DNA from: Pyrodictiaceae archaeon
GTDB taxonomy: Archaea > Thermoproteota > Thermoprotei_A > Sulfolobales > Pyrodictiaceae
Direction: 5' to 3'
NCBI GenBank assembly: GCA_027046105.1
Contig: JALTZQ010000004.1
Span: 1-29,127 of the forward strand
Length of the DNA: 29,127 bases
The first letter of the stretch is position 1. The number at the start of each line of letters is the position of its first letter. A program made the translations under genes and the position numbers. The notes under the pieces were generated by a model. The model saw only the letters and a list, made by a program, of their open reading frames with translations. It had not been told where the DNA came from and searched no databases. Below are positions 1 to 7,870 of this stretch, one piece after another.

Positions 1-51
1 CTTGGTGAAGGGTTTTAGATTGGTTCCTGATATTTAAGGCTATGCTGGGCG

Positions 52-960
52 GTGCTGTTGTCGCTGCTTGTTGCTAGTCTACCTGGGGATCCAGGTCTAG
101 GCCGCCGTCTAGCGAGTCTGCTTGGCTTGGACCATGTCATGTTTGCTTCCAAGAGGTTCCCGGACGGTGAAACCTATGTTAGAATTGACGTAAATAAACG
201 ATATGACACTATTATCGTCGTTGATAGTATGTATCCGAATCAGAATGATCGTTTCATGGAGATGCTTTTGGGTATTGAAGCGGCGAAAGAGTTAGCAAGG
301 CAAGTCATTGTTGTAGCACCTTATCTCGCTTATTCGAGACAAGATCGTCGATTTTTGCCTGGCGAGCCTGTGAGTATAGCTGTTGTGCTTTCAAGTCTCT
401 CTCGCGTGGGAGCCAGATCCCTCATAACGGTAGACATACATAAGCCTGAGTCCTTATCATTCTTTGAAGGCAGGACAGTCAATATTGATCCTGCACCTGC
501 CTTTGCAAAATCTTTGAGTAATGTAGTATCAAGTGATACCATAGTGATAGCTCCTGATAAAGGAGCCATTGGTAGAGCTAAGAGCCTTGCGAGAAGATTG
601 GGCTTAGAGTATGATTTTCTAGAGAAGAGTAGGGATAGGGTCACTGGGGAGGTGACTTACAAGCCAAAGGCTCTTGGTGTTAAGGGTAGAACGGCTATCA
701 TAGTAGATGACATAATTAGTACGGGTGGCACTGTGGCCAAGACCGCGGAGACGCTTTATGGCCAGGGTGCGAGTGAAGTCATTGTTGTGTGTAGTCATGG
801 ATTATTTGTTGGTAATGCTATAGAGAAGCTTAGGAGGGCTGGTATCAAGAGGATATATGCAGCGAACACAATCCCCCTTCCCGAGAATATCATAGTTGTT
901 GATATTAGCGATCTAGTAGCATCTGCTGTCCGTAATCTGGTGCATGGTGTTGAAGAATAA
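52..960 (+). CDS. prs: Ribose-phosphate pyrophosphokinase (PRPP synthase)
   Basis: It makes phosphoribosyl pyrophosphate from ribose 5-phosphate and ATP, feeding nucleotide, histidine and tryptophan synthesis in the cytoplasm. The 302-residue protein has the family layout. There is a DIHKPESLSFF stretch (catalytic metal/ATP region) near residue 130, followed by SRDRVTGEV, and the PRPP-binding loop VDDIISTGGT lies near residue 220 with the typical SHGLF segment after it. The start is GTG at 52; the ATG at 42 is in another frame that stops at once. A TATA-like ATTTAA lies about 15-20 bases upstream, a little close for a clean leaderless promoter. Its last 17 bases overlap the next gene, so the two are probably cotranscribed. 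Confidence 0.95.
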   Translation: MLLSLLVASLPGDPGLGRRLASLLGLDHVMFASKRFPDGETYVRIDVNKRYDTIIVVDSMYPNQNDRFMEMLLGIEAAKELARQVIVVAPYLAYSRQDRRFLPGEPVSIAVVLSSLSRVGARSLITVDIHKPESLSFFEGRTVNIDPAPAFAKSLSNVVSSDTIVIAPDKGAIGRAKSLARRLGLEYDFLEKSRDRVTGEVTYKPKALGVKGRTAIIVDDIISTGGTVAKTAETLYGQGASEVIVVCSHGLFVGNAIEKLRRAGIKRIYAANTIPLPENIIVVDISDLVASAVRNLVHGVEE

Positions 961-1957
961 ACTACGCTATGCATACCTTAGTGGACTGCACCCCACTCTT
1001 CCTCTATCTGAGCTAAAAAGTATACATGAAGCATTTAACTCATGGTACCAAGAAATAGCTGTGCATGAGCAGCTAGTGCTGTATAAGTCGAGCCTAGATC
1101 CACGCCTTGTCGTTGAAAGAGCTGGTATGATACATGAAGTGGGTACAGTCTTAGACATAGTGGAAGCTGATATAAGGGTACTTGAAAAATCGCTAAAGAC
1201 TATTGTGGAAGATCTTAGGGTTTCTGCACTAAGAATTACTAGAGTCAAGGGAGTAGCGAGACACATTGAAACCAAGCTTCGGGAGCTACGTGGCAAATTA
1301 AACCTACAGAGTAGCGGCAAGACCCAAATTCACGTGATAGTGTCTGAGGGCATAGCTGTAATAGGCCTTGTTGAAGCAATACAGGATAAGAAGGCATTGT
1401 CTATGCGTAGGCCTCATAAGAGGCCCTTCTTTCGATCAGTAGCCCTAGACCCTAGGCTTGCAAGAATATTCGTTAACTTATCAAGACCTCCGCCTTGGGG
1501 CGTATACTATGACCCGTTTTGTGGAACAGGAGGTTTCGCCATAGAAGCTGGTCTTATGGGGCTCCAAGTGCTATGTAGTGACATAGACCCCGTAATGGCC
1601 AGGGGTAGCCTCATTAATGTAAGAACACTATTAAGCCCACAGTCTCCTCATGTGTGTATGCATTCTGATGCAGTAGCTCTACCCGTACGTGATGAAAGTG
1701 TTGATGCGATAGGGACTGACCCCCCATACGGGAGATCAGCATCTACAAAGGGGCGGAAAACGGAAAGGCTGCTTCGAGCCTTTCTCGAGGAGGCTGCACG
1801 TGTACTACGTAAAGGACGCTACGTCGCCTTTGCATCTCCTCATTGGCTGGATATCGATAACCTAGTAAGTGAGGCGGGGCTCTACCTTGTGGAGAAACAC
1901 TATATGCGCGTCCATGGCAGTCTTACCAGGATAATAGCTGTCGCTAGAAAGGTGTAG
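944..1957 (+). CDS. trmG10: tRNA (guanine10-N2)-methyltransferase, THUMP plus Rossmann MTase (Trm-G10/Trm11 family)
   Basis: It methylates N2 of G10 in the D-arm of tRNA with S-adenosylmethionine. The N-terminal half (residues ~40-150) fits the THUMP-containing RNA-binding region. The C-terminal half is a class I methyltransferase: motif I is YYDPFCGTGGF near residue 186, the acidic motif II is LCSDIDP, and the catalytic motif IV is TDPPYGRS near residue 260, in the D-P-P-Y form used by N2-guanine tRNA enzymes. The ATG at 944 lies inside the end of prs, which suggests translational coupling. RNase Z follows three bases after the stop, so two of the three genes here act on tRNA. Mono- versus dimethyl product cannot be read from sequence. 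Confidence 0.92.
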   Translation: MVLKNKLRYAYLSGLHPTLPLSELKSIHEAFNSWYQEIAVHEQLVLYKSSLDPRLVVERAGMIHEVGTVLDIVEADIRVLEKSLKTIVEDLRVSALRITRVKGVARHIETKLRELRGKLNLQSSGKTQIHVIVSEGIAVIGLVEAIQDKKALSMRRPHKRPFFRSVALDPRLARIFVNLSRPPPWGVYYDPFCGTGGFAIEAGLMGLQVLCSDIDPVMARGSLINVRTLLSPQSPHVCMHSDAVALPVRDESVDAIGTDPPYGRSASTKGRKTERLLRAFLEEAARVLRKGRYVAFASPHWLDIDNLVSEAGLYLVEKHYMRVHGSLTRIIAVARKV

Positions 1958-1960
1958 CCT

Positions 1961-2872
1961 TTGGAGCTAGGAGTATATATACTAGGCTCGTCGGCGGCTG
2001 TGGCGACAAAGCAGAGAAGCCTACCATGCATAGCAGTAGTGTATAGAGGTAGCGTCTACTTATTTGATCCAGGAGAAGGTTGCCAACGTGGCCTGCAGGA
2101 GGCGGGATTAAGCCCTCTACGTATCAAGCTTATAGCAGTAACACATCTCCATGGTGACCACTTGTTTGGGCTACCAGGCCTTATTCAGACAATGTCTCTC
2201 AATAACAGGGACAAGAGCTTGATAATTGCGGGTCCTAGGGGACTGTGTGAGTTTATTGATGCAGCGGAAAAGGCAACACTTCATTATTCTAGATTTGATA
2301 TCAAGTGTGTCAGGGTACATGATGGGTTTAAACTGGAGTTTTCACCGGGAATAATTATCAAGGCATTTAGTGTAAAACATACAATTGAGGCATATGGATA
2401 CACTTTTCAAGAGCCGCAACGTCCAGGCAAAATAGACGTAGCCAAGGCACTAGCCTTAGGTATTAAGCCTGGTCCTCTACTTGCAAAACTACGTAGAGGT
2501 GAAAAAGTCGTAGTAGGGGGTCGCTTAGTAAGACCAGACGATGTTGTCTCTCCCCCCATGCCTGGAGCAAGAATAGTCTACACGGGTGATACAGCACCCA
2601 CAGAGCGTGTTATCGAGGAGGCTAAAAAAGCCACAGTCCTTATCCACGATGCAACATTTACCGAGGATATGAGAGAGGAAGCTCATAGCCAGGGCCATAG
2701 TACAGCTCTCGATGCAGCTCATGCAGCGAGAAAAGCAGAAGCGTCATTACTTGTTCTTACACACATAAGTGCACGATACAATAGTGTAGCAGGTCATGTA
2801 GCTGAGGCACGCAGGATACACCCTTATGTTGTTGCGGCGGAGGACTTACTGAAAATACCAGTACGTTTGTAG
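1961..2872 (+). CDS. rnz: Ribonuclease Z (tRNA 3'-endonuclease)
   Basis: It cuts the 3' trailer from precursor tRNA. The metallo-beta-lactamase signature THLHGDHLFGLPG (HxHxDH) starts near residue 60, and later metal ligands sit in VKHT, YTGDT (near residue 208) and LTHISARY. The 303 residues match the short RNase Z form of archaea and bacteria. The start is TTG at 1961, giving MELGVYILGSSAA, which aligns with the usual first strand and G-x-(S/T) of the family. It directly follows the tRNA methyltransferase stop. Both tRNA genes in this window already encode CCA, so cleavage products would have to retain it, as is known for CCA-encoding archaeal tRNAs. Confidence 0.95.
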   Translation: MELGVYILGSSAAVATKQRSLPCIAVVYRGSVYLFDPGEGCQRGLQEAGLSPLRIKLIAVTHLHGDHLFGLPGLIQTMSLNNRDKSLIIAGPRGLCEFIDAAEKATLHYSRFDIKCVRVHDGFKLEFSPGIIIKAFSVKHTIEAYGYTFQEPQRPGKIDVAKALALGIKPGPLLAKLRRGEKVVVGGRLVRPDDVVSPPMPGARIVYTGDTAPTERVIEEAKKATVLIHDATFTEDMREEAHSQGHSTALDAAHAARKAEASLLVLTHISARYNSVAGHVAEARRIHPYVVAAEDLLKIPVRL

Positions 2873-2889
2873 TACTTCAGATTAGGCTC

Positions 2890-3324
2890 CTAGTCTAATG
2901 GTATATCCTTCTCGTATATTGGGCGCCCCATTCGTGTTGGTGGTGCAAGCCAGTCAATAACCTCCATGGGCCTTCTTGACTCGATAATGAATGTTATAGG
3001 GCCCATAGGGGTTTCACGGTCCATGTCGACGAAGCTTAGCCTACCAACGAAGGCTGCTTGCTTATTAACCTTGAAAACAATAGTTCCTTCTTCTACGCCT
3101 CGTAGCATATAGGAGCGTGCTGCATCTAAGATACGTTCCCTACGTAATAGCTCGTGTAGCTTGCGTAGGCTAGCTATACTAGATGCTTCAGCTACAAGTA
3201 GCTTATAGTCCCCGTAGTCCTCTATCTTGATATTATCCGGGTCAAATACATTCAATACTGCTCTCCGTACCTTCTCGGGATCCTCTGTTGGCCTAATCTC
3301 AGCCTCAACTCTTACCCTTGCCAC
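2890..3324 (-). CDS. UPF0201 family protein
   Basis: This is a conserved archaeal protein of unestablished function. The open frame runs back to 3390, but the better start is GTG at 3324. It is preceded by a GGTGGAG ribosome-binding site and gives MARVRVEAEIRPTED, about 144 residues, the usual UPF0201 size. The family signature is visible in the N-terminal RPTEDPEKV and the C-terminal ITFIIES segment. It overlaps the end of the upstream UPF0200 kinase by 20 bases. From memory, the two families occur as one fused protein in some euryarchaea, so a joint role is likely. It faces RNase Z with a 17-base gap. A role in RNA binding has been suggested for related folds, but nothing here proves it. 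Confidence 0.85.
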   Translation of the reverse strand: MARVRVEAEIRPTEDPEKVRRAVLNVFDPDNIKIEDYGDYKLLVAEASSIASLRKLHELLRRERILDAARSYMLRGVEEGTIVFKVNKQAAFVGRLSFVDMDRETPMGPITFIIESRRPMEVIDWLAPPTRMGRPIYEKDIPLD

Positions 3325-3892
3325 AGCTCTCCACCAGTTTAGAGAGTATTCTCCTCGCCTCTCTCCTAGCCTCCTCCAGACCCCCCTCATTAACTATCAT
3401 GTAGTCTGCTAATGCTATAACCTCGCCAATACCAAAACTTAGCTCCATGTAGTCACGCTTAACAAATTCTTCGTACGTTTTTGGGTCACCAGGTCGACCA
3501 CGGCGTTTTAGCCTCTCAAATCTTGTTCGTGGAGATGAGTGTACAGCAATTACCGCAACCTCGCATCTGCATTTAGCACGGAAAACCTCTATTTCCTTCA
3601 TTGATCTAACGCCATCTATGACCACTACCTTGTGGCCCTCATCCATAAGCTGGGCTAGCTCGTCGGCCATAAGTAACGCTATTGCAGCTGGCCCATGCTT
3701 TTCGCGGAGCATCCTAGCCACGTAGTTGAGGTTTTCTGGTGTAAGTTCAAGACCTAGCCTACTTGCCTCATTCCTTACGATGTCACCCATAACGAGAACC
3801 GGTATCCCCATTTCACTCGCAATACTGGAGACTATAGACTTTCCTGAACCCGGCATGCCCACAATGCATACGAGGAGCCTGCACTGCGGCAT
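3305..3892 (-). CDS. UPF0200 family P-loop nucleotide kinase (dephospho-CoA kinase/adenylate kinase-like)
   Basis: This is a small P-loop kinase of 195 residues. The Walker A motif GMPGSGKS is at residues 12-19. GDIVRNEA near residue 36 resembles the substrate-binding helix of nucleotide kinases. VVVIDGVRS near residue 92 is the Walker B-like strand, and the LKRRGRPGDP stretch fits the LID region. The start is ATG at 3892. The substrate is not known from sequence: the family is often annotated as dephospho-CoA kinase-like, but archaea also use an unrelated GTP-dependent enzyme for that step, so the name is not safe. It is coupled to the downstream UPF0201 gene by a 20-base overlap. Confidence 0.85.
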   Translation of the reverse strand: MPQCRLLVCIVGMPGSGKSIVSSIASEMGIPVLVMGDIVRNEASRLGLELTPENLNYVARMLREKHGPAAIALLMADELAQLMDEGHKVVVIDGVRSMKEIEVFRAKCRCEVAVIAVHSSPRTRFERLKRRGRPGDPKTYEEFVKRDYMELSFGIGEVIALADYMIVNEGGLEEARREARRILSKLVESCGKGKS

Positions 3893-3920
3893 GTCTAGCG
3901 CCCTAATTTGAGGTGTAGAA

Positions 3921-5126
3921 CTAGACTTGGCGCACGAATTTTTCTGGATCGTATACCTTTACAGCCACTAGTAGTGCTACAGCGGTATAGGCTAGTATAG
4001 CTAGTGTATGTAGCAATGCTCTAACGCTATCACCTAAGGCATAGCTTTGTATCGCTATAGCAGTATGCGTGTAAGGTGCCATATACAGTATTGCTTGTAG
4101 AATGACTGGTAACTTATCGAGGTCTACAAAGAATGATGCAAAGAATATCGCTGTGGCTATCCCCGTTATCATCATGGACCCCATTGTTGCTGAACGTGGT
4201 GTAGGTGCAGCAATAGAGACAGGTGCAGCAAGTGCAGCTGTAACAACGACTGCAAGTAGTGTTTCAACCGCGTGAACCAAGGCTAGGTCAGCGCCAAGAC
4301 CCTTAAATCCCATGAGCCCTGCTATGTAAAGGTATGCAAGTACACCAGCAGCATCGATGGCAGCAGCCATTACGGCTAATAGTAGGCCCCCAGCTAATTT
4401 ACCGAGAACGAGCTCTCTAGGTCTTAGAGGAGAGGCTGCGAGCAACTCAGCAGTACCACGCTCCCTTTCCCCAACAAAAGCATCGGCTATGGCTACAGCA
4501 GCTGGATTGAGTACGAAAAACACTGCAAAAGAGAGAAACCGTGCTATGGTTATTCTCTCTTCGAGCCCTACTGGTGCTTTTTCTCCAGTCACCGTAACTC
4601 TCTCCACGCGAATACGTATGGGATATAGCACTATGTCAGGGTCGGGAAGGTCTACACCAGCCTCTCTTGCCAATAGCTCTACACGGTTTCTAGCAAGTTC
4701 CTGCGATATACGTGATAATACGTTATTCGCTATGGTTTCGGCTTGTTGTGCAGCAACACTGCCCACGAGCCTACGATACTCTAGGATTATGAGTGAGTCT
4801 ATCCTAGAAGCATTTGTCCCCACACCTTCGGGAACTATTACAGCGAAGACGTAGTCTTCTGGTAGCTCACAGTTCCACTTCACAATTGGGGTAAACCCCG
4901 GCAACGACTTATACTCGCGTAGTAACTCTTCTGCAACACGTGTAGCAAAATCGGAGTCATCGCAAACCACTACGGCTACCACGGCTTGCTGCTGTGCGCG
5001 TAGACCAGTAATGAATACTCCCAAGCCGGGTAGAAGGAGTGCGGAAAAGATCATCAAGCCAATTGTTCGACGATCACGTAGTGCCTCAAGGACCTCTTTC
5101 CAAGCCAAGAGACTAAGCCGTCCCAT
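3921..5126 (-). CDS. ABC-2 type transporter permease (NatB-like)
   Basis: This is an integral membrane exporter subunit of 401 residues. One transmembrane helix lies near residues 20-40, followed by a large polar, presumably extracytoplasmic, domain (residues ~45-190). A cluster of about five helices fills residues ~195-400. The segment AFVGERERGTAELLAASPLRPRELVLGK is the characteristic cytoplasmic motif of NatB/ABC-2 permeases. The start is ATG at 5126 with a GGTGG ribosome-binding site just upstream and a TATA box at 5173-5180. The partner ATPase (NatA-like) is not next to it on either side. The 28-base gap to the UPF0200 gene may allow readthrough, but no functional link is evident. Confidence 0.88.
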   Translation of the reverse strand: MGRLSLLAWKEVLEALRDRRTIGLMIFSALLLPGLGVFITGLRAQQQAVVAVVVCDDSDFATRVAEELLREYKSLPGFTPIVKWNCELPEDYVFAVIVPEGVGTNASRIDSLIILEYRRLVGSVAAQQAETIANNVLSRISQELARNRVELLAREAGVDLPDPDIVLYPIRIRVERVTVTGEKAPVGLEERITIARFLSFAVFFVLNPAAVAIADAFVGERERGTAELLAASPLRPRELVLGKLAGGLLLAVMAAAIDAAGVLAYLYIAGLMGFKGLGADLALVHAVETLLAVVVTAALAAPVSIAAPTPRSATMGSMMITGIATAIFFASFFVDLDKLPVILQAILYMAPYTHTAIAIQSYALGDSVRALLHTLAILAYTAVALLVAVKVYDPEKFVRQV

Positions 5127-5172
5127 GATCCACCTTCTCTAGTGGGCTAGGACTGCAGGAAACCTCCTAGAG

Positions 5173-5180
5173 GTATAAAC
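5173..5180 (-). promoter_or_regulatory. TATA box of the ABC-2 permease gene
   Basis: On the minus strand the octamer reads GTTTATAC, about 50 bases before the ATG at 5126. Using the usual archaeal spacing, transcription would start near 5150 and leave a leader of roughly 24 bases that carries the GGTGG ribosome-binding site. Position and composition only. Confidence 0.5.
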
Positions 5181-5267
5181 ATTTAATCCCGAGCTCGAGA
5201 CCACCCGTACTCGCATGATAAATTCTCCAGGGGGTTCGTGCCGTGAACATAGAGGTGAGTATAGTGT

Positions 5268-6095
5268 TCACAATGAATCTGTAATAGTTGTTCCGCAGTT
5301 TGATCGAAATAGGCACTCCTCGAGCCTCAAGGGGTCATGGTCTACGAGGTCTACCCTAAGCCCTTTACACCATAAGTTGGCCACTGCCTCCATTTTTCTC
5401 CTCATACCACCTGTTACATCCACATAGTTGGCAGAGCCTATGCGATCTAACATGTTCTTGATCTCCTCCACGGTAATCCTTCTAATAACAGAGCCTTTGC
5501 GATCTAAGAGTCCCCTAACGTTACCCACGTAGACTACACGTTGAGCACCGAGACTACACGCTGCCTCCATTGCAAGCTCGTCACCCGATATTATTGTGTA
5601 ACCATTCTCGACGGGATGAATATCGCCATGTACTAGTGGCACAACACCATTGTGTATAGCGTTTACTGTTAGTGGCCAGTTACAGTTGGGTTTAAGCCCT
5701 ACTGGTTTGCAGAAGCTATGGGGGGAATACACTAAAACGCTAACTCCATGAGCAACCAGTATGTCTGCTACGAGTAGCGCTAGCTCCATCATAGCTAGCT
5801 CAGTGAGGGCAATAGTTTCCCCAATAGTAGCTCTTTCCTTCCGCGTAATAGCGACAGCTGTATGACCAAAACTTCCTCCCCCAATGACTAGTAGCAGCCT
5901 CTCCTGCCCAATGAGCCTTGAGAGCTTCTTGGCAATGATTTCAAGCACTGGAAGGTTAGGCGTAAACGGTGTATCCTTAACCGTTATAACACTACCCCCA
6001 AGCTTGACAATAACATCTACACTAGCTCTACTTTCCTCCCAAGACCTGCCCCCTCCATGCAGATCCCGTGAACTGTTTGAAGTGATGGAGTCCAT
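5268..6095 (-). CDS. ipk: Isopentenyl phosphate kinase
   Basis: It phosphorylates isopentenyl phosphate to isopentenyl diphosphate in the archaeal modified mevalonate pathways. It is an amino acid kinase-fold protein with VIVKLGGSVIT (ATP-phosphate lysine and glycines) and GGGSFGHTAV, whose His is the substrate-binding His typical of this family. TIISGDELA and the later VDVTGGMRRK also match. The core would start about 25 residues after the first Met, but no ATG, GTG or TTG lies closer to it. I take ATG 6095, which has a GGTGA ribosome-binding site nine bases upstream (GTG 6101 is the alternative). This leaves a 79-base overlap with the upstream GHMP-like gene and an N-terminal extension unlike the usual short start. 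Confidence 0.9.
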   Translation of the reverse strand: MDSITSNSSRDLHGGGRSWEESRASVDVIVKLGGSVITVKDTPFTPNLPVLEIIAKKLSRLIGQERLLLVIGGGSFGHTAVAITRKERATIGETIALTELAMMELALLVADILVAHGVSVLVYSPHSFCKPVGLKPNCNWPLTVNAIHNGVVPLVHGDIHPVENGYTIISGDELAMEAACSLGAQRVVYVGNVRGLLDRKGSVIRRITVEEIKNMLDRIGSANYVDVTGGMRRKMEAVANLWCKGLRVDLVDHDPLRLEECLFRSNCGTTITDSL

Positions 6096-6823
6096 TTGCA
6101 CTCTTCACCCGGAGGCTCAACACCGTATAGTAAGTAATATAGTGCATTGTCCAGACGAGCACCATAAAGAAACACATCACGCCACGGTGTTTTCTCCCTC
6201 AATAGTCCAACAACTTCAACTACGGATAACCCTGCAAGCCTCGTTACAGACGATAAGAGCGCCTCCCCCAGTTGTTCATCAATAACGCGTCCAAGCTCTT
6301 CTTCACCAACAACCTCAATGGCAACACCTAGACTGATACTAATAGGCTCCTCACCTTCACGAAACACCATTGACGAACCATACACAAGTGCAGTACGTAG
6401 TCCTTTCACATAATCAAGGCTCACACCTGCATCGTCATCAATACTATTAGCTGCCTTCAATACTTCATCGTCAGAGAGGCTATAGCCAGCTTCTTCTGCT
6501 ATATAACGTATCACACCAAGGCTTAGCACAGCATAAAGTGAAGCCATTGGTACCTCATTAAGCGCTTTATAGTCTACCCTCACGACTAATGGGTGTTCTA
6601 GCCGAGAGCTAAGCTCTTCAACAAAAGAACGTAAAGCGAATTCTAGCCTCCATGTAGGCATGGGCTCTCCTCTAACGACTAAACTCGTAGTTTCAGAATC
6701 CTCAGCATCAATACTGTAATCTATCAAAGTATCCTTGGAGACACCTATCACGTAGGGATTCCGCTTTCCCCTCACCGGTACACCAAATACGACTATAGGT
6801 AGCCTAGATGAAGGCAAGACCAT
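6017..6823 (-). CDS. Degenerate GHMP-kinase-like protein in the mevalonate kinase position
   Basis: This is a 268-residue protein between MEMO and isopentenyl phosphate kinase, where many archaea carry mevalonate kinase. Weak GHMP-like features can be seen: an N-terminal PIVVFGVPVRGK segment, a helix after a VPMAS turn (near residue 110) where the ATP loop should be, and a C-terminal MEGAGLGRKV that recalls the GAGGGG motif. The diagnostic PxxxGLGSSAA loop is absent; the aligned stretch reads EVPMASLYAVLSLG. The protein is also shorter than typical mevalonate kinases (about 310-330). Either it is a very divergent member or it has lost kinase activity and serves another role. The start is ATG at 6823; the gap to MEMO is 29 bases. 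Confidence 0.55.
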   Translation of the reverse strand: MVLPSSRLPIVVFGVPVRGKRNPYVIGVSKDTLIDYSIDAEDSETTSLVVRGEPMPTWRLEFALRSFVEELSSRLEHPLVVRVDYKALNEVPMASLYAVLSLGVIRYIAEEAGYSLSDDEVLKAANSIDDDAGVSLDYVKGLRTALVYGSSMVFREGEEPISISLGVAIEVVGEEELGRVIDEQLGEALLSSVTRLAGLSVVEVVGLLREKTPWRDVFLYGARLDNALYYLLYGVEPPGEECKWTPSLQTVHGICMEGAGLGRKVELV

Positions 6824-6852
6824 GTGACACCAAACTAGTGGAGGTTAACTCC

Positions 6853-7713
6853 CTAGTAGACCCTTATTGCTGCATAGCCAACAACAGATGATTTATCTCC
6901 CGCAACATCGCCACTAGTAGCATACTTTAATAACTCAGCTCCCCCCGCTTTCCGGGCACGTGCAAGGTAAAGTAATGTCATCACTGGCCCAGGGCCACAC
7001 ATTGAAATATTCTTCTCAGTCACTACCCGGTAGAGCCTCTCTGGCTCTAACGACAAAATAGCACTTATGGCCTCTTGATCCTTCCTAACAGCTATATCAT
7101 GTGGCTCATAGTGTGTAAAGTCGCTACTTGCTATGAAGACTATTCTCCTACCCGTAGACTCCACTGCACGATATATGGCTTCACCGAGATCACGTGCAGT
7201 CTCAGGTGTTTGTTCCCACAAAACTATGGGTACTATGCGGAAGCTAGATCCATAGATGTATTGAAGGAAGGGTATCTGGACCTCAACACTATGCTCATAA
7301 ATGTGTGCCTTTTCATCAATATCGGCATAGCTACTATTCTCGACAATGGCCTTTGCAAGCTCTTCGTCAACCTCTACTTCACCTAGAGGGGTGATCCAAA
7401 CACCGCGAAGATACACTGAAACCAGTGTACCTAGACCCGTATGGTTAGGGCCTGCAATAACTACAGTATCGGGTATGGGCTCCATAGCTAGGCGGTAATA
7501 GACATGTGCGGCAATAGGGCCACTATACATGTAGCCAGCGTGGGGCGAGACAAAGCCTATACTTGGTTCAAGAGTCTCAGTTCTCTTCTCGGGAAGACGG
7601 CCAGGGCCTAGAGGGTGTTTGAAAGCCCATTCTATTTGGCCTCGAAGCCCCTGGGGATCAGCTTCGTAGAACATTCCTGCTACGGCAGGCCCCCTCTTAC
7701 CACTAGCATGCAT
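6853..7713 (-). CDS. MEMO1 family protein
   Basis: This is a 286-residue protein of the MEMO family (COG1355), related in fold to extradiol-type and LigB dioxygenases. Recognisable segments are RGPAVAGMFYEADP near the N-terminus, SPHAGYMYSGPIAAHVY (His of the putative metal site) near residue 56, IAGPNHTG, YEHSVEVQIPFLQ (conserved HSxExQ), SSDFTHYEP, and the terminal MCGPGPVMTLL. The biochemical function in archaea is unsettled. It heads a minus-strand operon with the GHMP-like and isopentenyl phosphate kinase genes, a conserved archaeal neighbourhood with isoprenoid genes. The start is ATG at 7713 with a GGTGG ribosome-binding site and a TATA-like TTATAG near 7752-7757. Confidence 0.92.
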   Translation of the reverse strand: MHASGKRGPAVAGMFYEADPQGLRGQIEWAFKHPLGPGRLPEKRTETLEPSIGFVSPHAGYMYSGPIAAHVYYRLAMEPIPDTVVIAGPNHTGLGTLVSVYLRGVWITPLGEVEVDEELAKAIVENSSYADIDEKAHIYEHSVEVQIPFLQYIYGSSFRIVPIVLWEQTPETARDLGEAIYRAVESTGRRIVFIASSDFTHYEPHDIAVRKDQEAISAILSLEPERLYRVVTEKNISMCGPGPVMTLLYLARARKAGGAELLKYATSGDVAGDKSSVVGYAAIRVY

Positions 7714-7870
7714 GGCGGTAAACCACCATGTCTAGTGTCGCTTAGGGGCCCCCTATAACGGCTTAGATGATCCACATAGAGTGCTAGCTTGTTAGCCAAT
7801 TTAGCACCGGGATGCTGAATAACAGCTCTTTGAGCTAAGTTAGTGGTGCCACGTTAGCTAACACCTATAC

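Noticed and set aside
2878..2897. Inverted repeat ATTAG/CTAAT in the 17-base gap between rnz and the UPF0201 gene, as a terminator
   Set aside because: A five-base-pair stem with no following T-run is too weak; archaeal termination usually relies on T-rich tracts.
5215..5427. 70-codon plus-strand frame over the 3' end of isopentenyl phosphate kinase
   Set aside because: It lies antisense to a well-supported gene and shows no motif.
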